Source: Clytia hemisphaerica (taxonomy: Eukaryota; Cnidaria; Hydrozoa; Leptothecata; Clytiidae). From it: a stretch of 64,000 bases of DNA. Shown piece by piece: positions 25,001-36,405 of this stretch (position 1 is the first letter of the stretch; every line of letters begins with the position of its first letter). Made by a program: the position numbers and the translations under genes. The notes under the pieces were generated by a model. It was given only the letters and a program-made list of their open reading frames with translations, was not told the DNA's origin and made no database searches. Where the stretch lies: positions 124,001 through 188,000 of the forward strand of contig CACVBU010000791.1 in NCBI GenBank assembly GCA_902728285.1, given 5' to 3'.

Positions 25001-28000
25001 AGTACGACTGTCGGCTAGTGGAATATCATCTGGAAAAGAAACAGAGCATACGTCGGGAGAATTGACCAAAATCATGTAGAACTGACGAAGATAGAGAAAA
25101 GAATTTAAACTGGAGTTAATGCCCAGTGAACCAAAATTTTAATTTGAGCAATTAAGTTAGATAGAGGGTATATAAATATAATCGATATAAATAAATCCCA
25201 AAATTCTTCTTCTTTCTTTCAAATTTTCACTCTCGCTACGGGTTCAAGGGCCGAAAGTTGAGCGAGATATACATTGTCGACTCGAAAAACGCAGTACTTC
25301 CTCTAACTTTCCAGGGCTTGTTTAAATGAAGCAAAAGCTTTGATGGTCTTATATTAGAAATGGAGGTGTAGTTTGATCAAAGTTTTGTGTGAACCCTATA
25401 CAGTAATGCAACGCCATACCGGTGTTGTACCAAGAAGGACAAGAACCACCATCCAAGAAAACGTCATCCACTGCTATCTCGTTTTTCATTCCTTTCGCTT
25501 TTCCTTCAATTACGATCTAAATGAAAATATTAAGCAGATATTCAACAAGAAAAATCGATTATCGAAATATATTCAGTCGATCTTGATAGATATTCGACGA
25601 AGCAAAGCTGAGAGATATTTGCTATCGGATATCTCAAGATATCCGACAGTGTGTTTTGCTTAGAGGTGGACGATAATAAAACGTATCGAAATATTAACTC
25701 AATCCAAAAGGCGCCTGTTAGAATTGAAAAGTTCCGTTTGCACCAGTTTGCTCTAATACCCATCCTAAATGCTTGTATTTACGCTAAGATCTATAAACAG
25801 GAGATGTTAATATGCACGCTGCTAAAATAGATTCTTGATTCAATTGAGTCTTTTAATACAGCTCTGCAAAATATGCCAAATCATTTTAGACATAAACAAG
25901 ATACACTCTTCTCGAGATGCATAAATTTATTGTTGTCCTCGTTTTCAAACAGATTTCATTGCTATAAAATTACATATTCACAATGATAATTGTGTTGTTT
26001 ACACCTTATTAGACATTTTCAATTTCATGTTCTTTTGTTTTAGAGATCATACTTCCTTTGGGAATTTAAATTGATTTGAATGTGATAATTTTATAGCATG
26101 AAATCTGTTTGAAAACGAGGACAACAATAAATTTATGCATTTCGAGAAGAGTGTATCTTGTTTATGTCTAAAATGATTTGGCATATTTTGCAGAGCTGTA
26201 TAAGAGACTCGACTGAATCAAGAATCTATTTTAGCAGCGAGCATATTAACATCTCCTGTTTATAGATCTTAGCGTAAATACAAGCATTTAGGATGGGTAT
26301 TAGAGCAAACCGGTGCAAACGGAACTTTTCAATTCTAACAGGCGCCTTTTGGATTGACAATAAATTTATGCATCTCGATAATAGTGTATTCACAGCCATC
26401 GGTGGTCATGGAATGACGAGTTAAAGGATATTAAACAAAACCATCAATATTTCTACTCGGAAGAAGAACGGAAATATATTTGAGACATCAATATCGGGCA
26501 GAAATACTTATAAATATTGTAAAGCTGTCACAACCTCTTTGAAAGATATTTTCCTCGTCTATGTTGTTGATACTATTGACGCCAAGAAGGGTCATTATGC
26601 GAGTTCCTCTTTTAGTTTTTCAAAAACCTATGAGATTTCCTTCAAACTGTCAAAATTTCGTTCAAAGTGACGCTTTTAGGAGTGTCGTGTTCCCAAAAAC
26701 TGTCGTGCTTCTATTAAAGACGGTCGTGCTTCCAAAAACTGTCGCATTCCCAAAATCCAACATCTAATTTTAAGTAAACAGAAATAACGCTTTTACTTTT
26801 CAAAGTTTTGACAGCTTGAAAGAATTCATATCACCCCTTAACGTCAAATGGATGCTATGAACGTTAATTGGACGTTCAAAAAACGTTGTACTTCTTTCTA
26901 TCTTCTTACCTCGTATGTATGATCCACTCGATCAATGGTCACGGCCTGTCGACGCCAGTAATTGCCTTGATGCCCGTCTGTGACGAACAGATTCCTATAC
27001 TCCATTTTGCCGGTGGCCGGGTTTGTGTATTGTAAGTACACTTGAAAAGCATTTGGGGGAAAATCTTGACCATTCATCTCGTAATGAAACATAAAACAAT
27101 TTTGTCCCGTATGTGCAGCGATCGATGGACTCACCAATTTACCGGTTTCAGTGTATGTAGCGTATGGTTTTGCAAAGTAAACGTAAGACCCTAGAATTCA
27201 AAGCAAATTCAAACATGGCATGATCATGAAAAGTCGAACAAATATAATTTGAAATCGTAATACACTTTTTTAATAAGAAGATTAAGTAATTTTCTTCCTA
27301 CGCTAACCTTATTTCTAAGCTCACCTTTTCTTTGTGATATCGTTCTAGCCCTACTGGCGTGTCAGTCTATACTCTAGTCTAATTATACCCTTTTGACATC
27401 AACATTTTAAGACTATAGAATAAAGAATACCAAACATACCCGTTACCGACATATCTTCTACTGGACCAACATTCCTGAAAGGGCTTCCTCCAACCCTTGT
27501 GACAAAATCATCTGACTTCCAACTTCCCAAACCGTTATTGAAGTCATTACCAACTGAGTTTTTTTCTAAAAAATATAAATTGGTGAGTTCAAATGCAAAA
27601 CCTAAATCGGCAACATTCACGGTAATTAAACTATTTGTGGTTGCAGTTTACTTACCGGTTATTATCTTAGATTTCAATTGACGATAACATTTCACGTTGA
27701 TGGCATTTCTTTGAGACATGAAAACCTAAATCAAACTAAAAAGGCAAACTTGGGCCTATCCGTAAAAGTGATGCATTGGGCAGGGGGGGGGTAGAAATCG
27801 ACCCTGGTGCCCCACCAAAGCTGTATGTTAAACGTGTACACTTAATATCATGGTAAATTGAAATTCGATTGGCATTTCTCTTACGTTTATCTGAAATTTT
27901 CCCCTGTTTTTATAATTTCTCGCTGTCTAACTAAATTTCTCGCTGTTTTGTAGTTTCTCAGTGTTCGTTTGTACCAAAATTTCAATGTTACAGCATTTCC

Positions 28001-31000
28001 TAATTGTTTGAAAATCTAATACTAATTACAGCAACATTTTGAAATTTTCCTAATCGTTTCACTCGTAAAATGTCAAAGATTTTAAAAGTGACCTAGGGGA
28101 AATTAAGCCTGAGTTTCCTCAAAACCACGAGAAAATTAGTACTCAGTTGGACAAAAATAAACAAATCTACAAGTGAAAAGAAGAGGGTAGAAATTTTTTC
28201 TACTTACTGTCTGGACAATCTTGATTCCTACAGACTCTTTTCTCAACGAAACCACCCACACAATCTTTTCCACCATTTGAAGGCTCAGGGTTATTGCATG
28301 TCCTCTCTCTTGACTGGACACCAGGTCCACATACGAAATTTTCTGAGAAACATTTAGACCAATGACCCCAAGTTGCCCAAACACCATCAACTGCTGGATC
28401 TGTTTATAGAAATTACCACATAGATAATTTATGGCCTAAATTGTTTTTTCAAATTTTCAAAACTGCAATGAACTTAGGCCAGTCAAAAACAATCTGGGTC
28501 AGGGATGTTTTTCAAAGAGAACAAAGGGCTGAATAAGCACAAAAGACACCATAGCTTGTAGGAATTGTCGAAGTTAACAACACCCCTGTCTCACACCCCC
28601 GGTGGACCTTTTTCCCACAGCGGGGATAAAAAGTTATATCGAAATCTCAATGGGGATATATATTCTATTGTTCCAAGCTTGAAATATCTAGTGGGGATGG
28701 TTTGGGAATGCAATATTTCATATCAAATTTCGAATGGGGATGAAATGAAAGTCATCTTCCTAGTGGGGTATTTTTCTAACAGGGACGAAATTTTAACCAA
28801 ATTTTTTCAGCGGGTCTGACCTTGGTAACCGGAGTTTTTTTGGCAATTTTAAAAGTACTTAGAATTTGACACAGACACTCAATGCGTTCTTCTAAAGGAT
28901 GTACGAACTTTAGAGAATAGTATAAAATCATTACATTACATACAAAGACATGTTTTGGAGAGTTTGGAATCAGCTTTACAATTTCTCGATTCTTCTTGTA
29001 CACCATAACCGTCGGCCCCAGCGCAAGTTGATGTACCAAAGCATATGCGGACCCTGGAGCTGGTGCAATGGTAGTCTCCCCACTGTTGTTGAATACAGGG
29101 TTGATATTCGGACCATGTGGACCAACCAGAAGAGACTGTAAGAGAAAAGAGGGAAATAGTTGTTGGATACATAGCCTTGTCCTGTTTTAACACAGATTAA
29201 TAAATCTAAAGCGGGCATAAAAATCTTTTAGATGTAAGAATTCTCCATAGAATAGAAAATCAGGCACTAAATTTTATTTTGGGGGCCTGCTCAAGATACG
29301 TAGATTCTTTTGTGGTACAATGTGATGAGTGAGGTAAGCCACTCTTAAAACTAAAGTCATCTTTCTCTGACTTGAACCTCTAATATTCGAATCGTTCTGT
29401 AATTCGAACTAAAATTTTGATCCCCTGAGCTGGAAGTGGTATGAATTACTCTCTGTAATTCGAATCTTTCTCTAATACGACGAAAATTCATGGTCCCTTG
29501 AAGATCGAATTATAGAGAGTAAACTGTCGTTGACCGGTCAATCAAAAAGCGAGAGGAAAACTTAAACGGTAAAAACGGACATACCAAAATTAAGATTAAT
29601 ACTAACCATCACAATGGTAATGTTGTTTCAACTCAATAACATCTATCGGTGACAATTCTAGACTTCCTAATTCCATGTTTGGGTCAGCTATAGATTCCAT
29701 CGTTGCATCCAGGTTTGCACCCGCGATGAAAGTTTTACGAGTGTATTGCATGATACTTTTTAAGTCGTATGCCGTCCCTAGAGAGATCAAAATACCTCAG
29801 TGTATGAACTAGGCGCAATAAAAGTTTGCAAATACTATTTCGTGTCTTTTTCGAAACAACTTTTCCTGTATTTTTGAAGGAAAACCCCTACAAATTAAAT
29901 TATATATCATATTTTTTAATAGTCACTTGGTAAATAGGTTAGACAAAAAAAAGTGGAAAGACCACTGCTTGACTGTATATTATTATGGGTCAATTAAAGT
30001 ATTTTGAAGTTCTTCTTGTTGTCCTAAGTTTTATTCACAAGTTTACAAGCAACCGTGAAGTCATCGCAGCCCTGCCCCTTAATAACTAATCTCAATTTTT
30101 GGCCTAGAAAAAGAATAGGATAAGAATATTGTTCTTGTTCTATGTCAAAGTGACAAATATGAAAAGGGACTCCGGGAAAAGAGTTAAATCATTTACCTTC
30201 AGCATTTATTTGGCCAACCAAGTTTTTGTCAAAATTACTTTCAAACCCTGCAAAACAAAGAAGAGAAGAAAAAAAACATAGCACCAGTTTTGTACTTCTA
30301 AGGTGTTCAAGGTCTTTTTCAATTTAATTTTAAGGTGGGTAGCTACACCTTCCAGTACAGATGTATTTCAGAAACGCCATCTGTCACACCCATCAACAAA
30401 ATCGAATTGTTTTGCAAGTGTCTCTAGGGTACGGTCACGGAGTAGTACTTAATCTTTAAATCAAAAACTTACCGGTTCGGACATTCTCCATGTATACTTT
30501 CAAGTAACTATCTCTATCGACTCTTGATTGCTCATGATAGTACCCTGTAATACGAACGAATCCGAAAAATCTAATTTCAACAAATCATAGAGTATTGGAT
30601 TGAATAAATTCCTTGAATTGATAGATTTTAACAATAGAAAATATGGCTTGCTTCAAACTATTAATGTGATGGGATCCATCCATGTATTGTTTTAGATATT
30701 GATCAACCTTTCCCAATATTTGACGGTTAGTAGTTTCGCTAAGCTATGTCTAGATTTGTATTTAAGATTACAGCCCTCAAATTCTAGAGAGGAATCAAAG
30801 ATTCACTTCAAGCCAACCTAATGTCTTAATGGGTAAGTTTTTCTTTTTCTATGGATAACTTTTAAAGGTGCACTGTAAGGGTCATGAGGAGGAGGAGAGT
30901 AGGCATGGAAAAAGCGGTAAGAAGCAAGTTAAATTTTGGTGAAAATAACTACACCACAGGGGTACTTTTCCTCTCGAATGCGGTATTACTCTCAGGATCC

Positions 31001-34000
31001 TTATAAACACTCCCTTTGCTTTAAAACCCAGGTACATTATTTTGTGGTAAAGAGAGATATGATTTCCAACCCCCAGGTAATTAGGTCCCCCAGTTTATAA
31101 AACACCTGAAAGTACTTCGCGGGTGTTTATCATTTAGGATTATCCAAGCAGCGTTTAAAAGAAGGTGTTTAATCTCTGATCAAGGTCACTTTAAGGTTTC
31201 TTTTCTCTTAGCTGTATAGGTAATTTTTATGACCCTAATTTTTACCAAGTGCGTGTAGGAACTCATGTACAACAATGGAAGTTTTGATACAGCCATTTCC
31301 CAACGAAACATCGGTAGAAGATGTTGTCCAATATTTTCGACCAATGCCTGAATGGCATCTGAAAATAAAGTAAGATGAAAGATTTCACAGGTTGTAATCA
31401 GGTTGTAACCTAATTAATTTTCACCCCTTAAAATCTATAATATAAGAAATTGTAATCATGACGTCATAATTTGATCGAATTTGGTGACTTCATGAATTGT
31501 ATTATCGCTATAATATTAAAAGTACGTGTACAATCTTTCCCAAATTTGAACCAAAGATGCATCTAACTGAATTGTAACTTTTTTAAACATTTTTCGATTT
31601 TTTGCATTTTTTGCTGACGTCATTAAAATCTTAAAAAACATTTTGACTTGGAAAGTTAGGCATCATTTAGATGCATTTGGTCCAAATTTGACAAAGATTC
31701 GACATGTACATAGAGTTAGAGCTATTTTAAGATTTATGACGTCATAATTCACACTTTCTATTTAATTACGTCACAATCCGTTACGGATCCTGAAACCTTA
31801 AGGTATAGGTCAATTAAAAATCCATAAGTGAATCCCTGAGAATGGGTGTTATTGATCGCAAATTTGGGATTTGTGATTTTTTTAAATCTATACACGCCCT
31901 AACTCACCCGAGATCAGATTATTTTAACTCCCTGCATAGGCGTAGCGAGATCCCTGCAAAATTTACGAGGGAGTACAGACGTTAATGACATATTCAATAT
32001 CTTTTGATGAAACTGGCGATATAACGTTACTCTTGTCTCCCGAATAGACGAGGGGGGGGGTCCGAATAAGCAGGGGGGTAGGAAAATTTTCTAAATTCTA
32101 ATAAGCGGGGGGGGGGGGGTGGAATAAGAAGGGGGTGGAAAAAGAAGGGGGGGGGTGGTAATTTGAAGACAGATTTTTTTAAATTGATATAAATTTCAAC
32201 AACAAAAAAGAAACTTTAACAGATGAACACGTAATAAAATAAGAACCAATACTGACAAAAAGGACAATTTTAACAAGCTTAAGGTCTATCTACACTGTAA
32301 TAAAATATTGAATAATTCGAATTTTATTAGCGGGGGGGGTCTTAATAAGAGCGGGGGGCGTCTATTCGGGAGACAATAGAGTAGTTCCTAGCGGGAGGAG
32401 GGACTATATTTTATGTTTAAGTAATGTTTTGTAATATATGTTCGTAGTGTACACGTGTCTTTGTTTCAATAAAGAAAAAAAAACAAAAAAAAACAAAGGC
32501 AATAATTACAGTGTCGTAAAAACCGCTCTCGTCCATAGATTTTATACAGGGTGTCCCTAATAAAAGTATCGAGTTTGAACATGCGATTGAGTAGAAAGTT
32601 TTAAGTGTGTATTCACAAAATTGTATTTTAAGCTCTCCCTCTTTTTTCTTTGTCATTACGTAACAATAAAAACATACTCTGCCTGTTTACAAATGCAACG
32701 AAATTACGATCATGAGAAAAACGCAACAATTAAAACATGTTTGTAAAGAATCGTATGTAAAACTATGAAAATAATAAAAATGGAATTTTTAAAGACGTAC
32801 ATTTATGCAACAGGGGAATAGTAAAAGGGCTATTGATTAATTTATACGTTGTAACTACCTTTTGTAATGAGCCTATGTGATGGAGAACGTTCTTATATTT
32901 TAGCGATAACACACACAAACTTTTTTACTCAATCGCATGTTCAAACTCGATACTTTTATTAGGGACACCATGTAGGGTATCTCGCTACGCCTATGCCCTG
33001 TAAAAATCCCCGTAAAAAAGTTGACAAGAACTGCCTTATGTTGATGTTAAATATGTAAATCATTAGAGGTACAAATGCAAAGGATCAATTCAATCTACGT
33101 TTCAATGTTAGGAAACTTATGAGAAACGGATGCAAACGTGAAGAATTTAGATACATGATGACCAATCATGAGATTCTTCAAAGATGCAAAACCTCTGACA
33201 CAAAGGTTCGTCCTTAAACAACAAACCAGCTACCTGGGACACTTAGCTCGCCAACAAAATAGTTCGCTGACAAAAAGACTTTTGTTTGATGACAACAAAA
33301 CAAAAGAACAAATCAAGGTCGTCCAATAGAGTCACTCGAGGCTAAAGTTATAAAGAAGCTTAATGTCACTAAGGATCGATTTTATAAAGATGCTTTGAAG
33401 AAGAAAGGGGAACATGATCATACAAACGTTGATCGCCGACTGTCGTCGCAACAATACCGAGTTTATGTATCGGGGAATATCGAGGGCTACGGTAAGTGAA
33501 ATCGATACAAAACAAAGTCGATAGTTGATGTACGGCTCTATATCGCCTTTGCTCACCTAAACAGACAACGGTATTTTGGTGTTTTTACCGTCGTCGAGCA
33601 AAGTGGACGTCGATTTCAGCCCCATGTCAACTTTGCTTTATACCGTCCCCCTCGATTTATCTCGAATACATAAACTCGCTAATGATCCGGCTAAAGCTGC
33701 AAGTACAAGTAAGTATTTACCCAGCACCCTTATAGATTCTAAGCCATTGTTTGTCACTCGATATTTTTTGACGGAATGATAAACATGAAACTTTCCCCGA
33801 AATCTGGTCGAATGATTCTTGAATTATTTTCTGCTCCTCAACTAAAAGGAAATCAGAGACAATATTAAAAAAAGTGCGAGTCCGCGAAAATCCAAATAAC
33901 CGATACTATAGCCCTGGAAGTTTTTTTCATACCATTGACAGGATAATATTACCCTATGGGTAGAGAATTTCCTTCTTTCCTTTTTTACCGATTTATGATG

Positions 34001-35863
34001 AATTTTAATATGTTATACACTTTGCGACAGTGATATTTAATGAATTTTCACATGACAACACTTATTTTTTGACTGTCGATTAATTTTAGCCGCAAGGAAT
34101 ATTTTTCATCGAATTATTTAGGTTACTTTAAAAATTTTTTCGTCTAAAACTTAATGGCAGTTTATTGGTGTTTTCCTATCTTAATTCCTCTAAAAAACTG
34201 ACGTTGATCTGTTGGAAAAATCGTTGGCAAAAGTTACGAGATTGGCAAGTGACGGAAATTTTTGTCGACAAATCAATCAATTAAAAATGAGATCCATACA
34301 AATTCATACAAATAAAATGATCTTTAGGTTTTCGAGAATTTAGGTGCATTTTCTTTGAGGGCAAGGCTTTTACTGAAGGGGAGATTTTTTATTTCAGGTG
34401 CAGGGCGCTCATCTTGAGAAATTTGGTGTACCGGTGTTTTAAACAAATAAAAAGAGGAGCAACCTGAGAAATACCCTCCTGAGTGGTCAAGCACCCACGG
34501 AACTATACGAGTACTCCACAAGGAGAGATGCCATGAGATTAGGGTGGGTAAATCAGATCCTCTTTTGTCAATGAAATCGCGTTTCGCTTGCTCCTCTGTC
34601 TCGTTGTACGAGATATCATATTCGATGATTTTTGGATGCTCGTGCCCTATGGAACAAAAAAATGGATTCAGATTATAACGTACACTATAGTCTAGAAACC
34701 AACCTCCCGTCAATACAGAGACAGCTAACGTCCATGGCACCTATATAAAGGCCCGTATTAATGAGCATGCGATATCTTCTGTTATATCCAACCTTTTCTG
34801 TTCGGAGAACGTCATAAAAATAGCACGTGTTACGTCAGTCCAAGTGGAATAACATTTAGTCATTGTGTTTTTCTTTTCTTCCGACCAATAGCAAAGAAGC
34901 GATCGCAGTGCGCTTATGGAGGCCCTTGGAGGACTCCTTGAATACGTCATTTCCCATCGATCATGATATTTGAAACCATAGATCACGTTGCCACTTCGAA
35001 TAAACGACCCCTCGAATAAGCGCTTCTCCATAAAAGAAAATTTTTTAATAAACGCCCCATTCGAATAAACGCCTCCCCTCTAGGAGGGGCGTTTCTTTGA
35101 AACAAGTAGATGTAAGGGAGAATCATATCGAGGAAAACTTAAGTATGTGCTAATAATTGTATTCTTTCAGTATTCAAACTGATTTTGACCAAACCACAAA
35201 CCGCTGAGGGCCTCCTCGCGGAGGCATGTCTTAACGTTATATGAACGTTGAGTGAATGTGAAACGTTACCTGGTTCAATCTCACGGTCAGCGGCCCCGTC
35301 AATGGGCAAATGTTTCTTTTCCCGTTCAGCGTCACCGTCTTCGATCACTTTCCACATATCTTCCACACTCATCGCTTAAATTAAAAAGAAAGACGCTCGT
35401 CATTGACGGACAAAAATACAAAAAAAGCGGGACATTTTTGACGTCAATCGCCGTTACTAGAACTGAAAGAAGTTTCGGATAGTCCTCTATGATCAATGAT
35501 ATCAATATCGAACTTTAATTGGAACACTGCAAAAAAATGTATAAAGGTATCGGCTAGCTCACAAATACAGAAATTTAGAACCATATGACCCAAATAAAAT
35601 CGTAACCAACTCCTTTATGGCGCTAGGGTGTTTAAGGGTGTTGATATAATATTGCGGTCAAAATTTATTTTTCTTTAAAGAATTAAAACATTACAGACTG
35701 TTTCGCTCCAGAGACGATTATGTATAATATTGCGGTTAAATATTTTTGAAATCTGAGTGATGATAATGGAATTGATAGAAATTTACTCAAACATACCTTG
35801 TGAGAACTTATGAAGCATTGCTACTACCACAAAATATGATAATAAACATATCTTAAGATTCAT
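22052..35863 (-). CDS. Secreted astacin (M12A) metalloprotease with 2 TSP1, MAM and 3 ShKT-like domains (16 exons)
   Basis: Zinc endopeptidase, secreted. Exons in transcript order: 35797-35863, 35270-35374, 34464-34646, 33721-33841, 31246-31358, 30473-30544, 30197-30247, 29607-29777, 28944-29135, 28208-28399, 27440-27565, 26910-27190, 25420-25516, 24916-25029, 22479-22580, 22052-22194. They total 2130 nt, 709 codons plus stop, and every junction keeps frame (mostly phase 1, as in shuffled extracellular domains). Residues 1-22 are a signal peptide; a propeptide follows; the protease starts about 100 (STRIVPWVLD). Its zinc site HEFLHALGYYHEQSR is complete and the Met-turn reads SIMQY instead of SIMHY. 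TSP1 at about 296-357 and 360-420 (GWSTWSEY; GVWATWGHWSKC), MAM 425-585, ShKT-like 593-627, 628-662, 665-704. The ShKT units lack the last cysteine. The architecture resembles cnidarian astacins, some found in nematocysts; whether this one is venom or developmental is open. Confidence 0.9.
22984..23322. mobile_element. CCCGGG foldback in astacin intron
   Basis: TCCCGGGGTGGGGGGTAATA on the left pairs with CCTAAGTATCCCCTCCCCGGGA on the right. The interior has several CCCTTAGCGGGAC-type blocks and a GCCGCCC/GGGCGGC pair. Same family as the insertion at 14171-14461. Ends are approximate. Confidence 0.5.
23530..24561. mobile_element. 1-kb nearly complete palindrome in astacin intron, TA target site
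   Basis: TIR CGGAAGCCCATTAGTGCCAT, with TA at 23528-23529 and 24562-24563. The arms match over roughly 500 bp each: the outer part is a run of GACGACGAAACT repeats, the inner part a TGATGGAATCAATGG-rich stretch meeting its complement near 24060. No transposase. Intron RNA from the astacin gene could form one long hairpin. Confidence 0.8.
24646..24763. mobile_element. Small MITE, TTA target duplication (PIF/Harbinger-like)
   Basis: TGGGTAATCAGGGC at the left and CCTGATTACCCA at the right, with TTA at 24643-24645 and 24764-24766. A 3-bp TTA duplication suits PIF/Harbinger elements; no more than that supports the class. Confidence 0.5.
25701..26355. mobile_element. Foldback with arms of about 275 bp in astacin intron
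   Basis: 25701-25978 and 26083-26355 are inverted copies beginning AATCCAAAAGGCGCCTGTTA, about 95% alike by eye, around a 100-bp AT-rich spacer. No target duplication identified. Confidence 0.65.
28575..28822. repeat. ACACCCCTGTCTCA-type repeat in astacin intron
   Basis: Begins AACACCCCTGTCTCACACCC, contains CAGCGGGGATAAAAAG and several AATGGGGAT/GTGGGGAT blocks. The same blocks, in complement, fill 50231-50513, and the ACAGGGGTGT end also occurs at 56340. Confidence 0.5.
30989..31112. mobile_element. Diverged member of the CTCT.. TA-MITE family in astacin intron
   Basis: CTCTCAGGATCCTTATAAAC and the complement of CTTTCAGGTGTTTTATAAAC, with TA at 30987-30988 and 31113-31114. Confidence 0.5.
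31420..31760. mobile_element. Foldback in astacin intron (TGACGTCATAATT arms)
   Basis: ATGACGTCATAATTTG near 31457 and ATGACGTCATAATTC near 31738; TGTACAATCTTTCCCAAATT (31521) pairs with AAATTTGACAAAGATTCGAC (31685). Ends not fixed. Confidence 0.45.
32030..32381. mobile_element. G-tract TA-MITE in astacin intron
   Basis: CTCTTGTCTCCCGAATAGAC and CGTCTATTCGGGAGACAATA pair; TA at 32028-32029 and 32382-32383. Interior has G8-G13 runs joined by AATAAG, as in the other members. Confidence 0.75.
32547..32972. mobile_element. Mariner-like MITE in astacin intron, TA target site
   Basis: CAGGGTGTCCCTAATAAAAG with a TIR of about 45 bp ending GCGATTGAGTA, complementary to the right end; TA at 32545-32546 and 32973-32974. 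TACAGGGTGTCCC is a usual mariner terminus. No ORF survives. Confidence 0.7.
33107..33499 (+). pseudogene. C-terminal fragment of a LINE reverse transcriptase, frameshifted
   Basis: Three pieces in different frames read like the end of a non-LTR retrotransposon polymerase: RKLMRNGCKREEF with MMTNHEILQRCK, then FVLKQQTSYLGHLARQQNSS with LTKRLLFDDNKTK, then GRPIESLEAKVIKKL with RFYKDALKKK. The YLGHLAR..TKRLLF and GRPI blocks are typical of that region in invertebrate LINEs. At least two frameshifts, no catalytic core, opposite strand to the host gene. Confidence 0.6.
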
Positions 35864-36405
35864 TTTTCCCAAATGCTATAAGTAGCAACTAATTGAATCA
35901 AGTTTGTAACCCTGTAAAAAGAAGATAAAATTTATGAACGCGCTATACTGACATAGGATAAGCCTGTATTGAATTTTTCCATAGACTACATACAGAGATC
36001 GGTCTGGTCTACCTCCCTTCTCTGTTGAAAAATATCTGGATATTTTTACCGAGCTAGATTTTCTAGCTTTCTGTCTAATAGTACAGTCTTTCTCTTTCAT
36101 TGAGAACAATTTTGTAAGAGCATAGGGCTCACAAAATACAAAAGGACCAGGAACAATGCAAGAAGAATCCTAAGCCTTACTAAACTAAGGGTTAAGGTCT
36201 CTAAATAAGGATAAAAGTAAAGAATAAGAATAAGAACATTTTGAAAAGCAAAGTACTGAAAAAATAAGAGCTGACCGTCAAAAAGGTTTCTCTTAAAAGA
36301 CTATTTGGTTTTTCCGGGGCTGATCCTTTTGAGGTAAAAAACTTAAAGTCAGGTTTAGTACAATCACATACAAAAAGCTCAAATTCATAAAGCAAAACCA
36401 ATTTA
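35864..36405. other. Astacin 5' flank
   Basis: Upstream of the astacin ATG. I see no convincing TATA box and no other gene. Confidence 0.3.
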
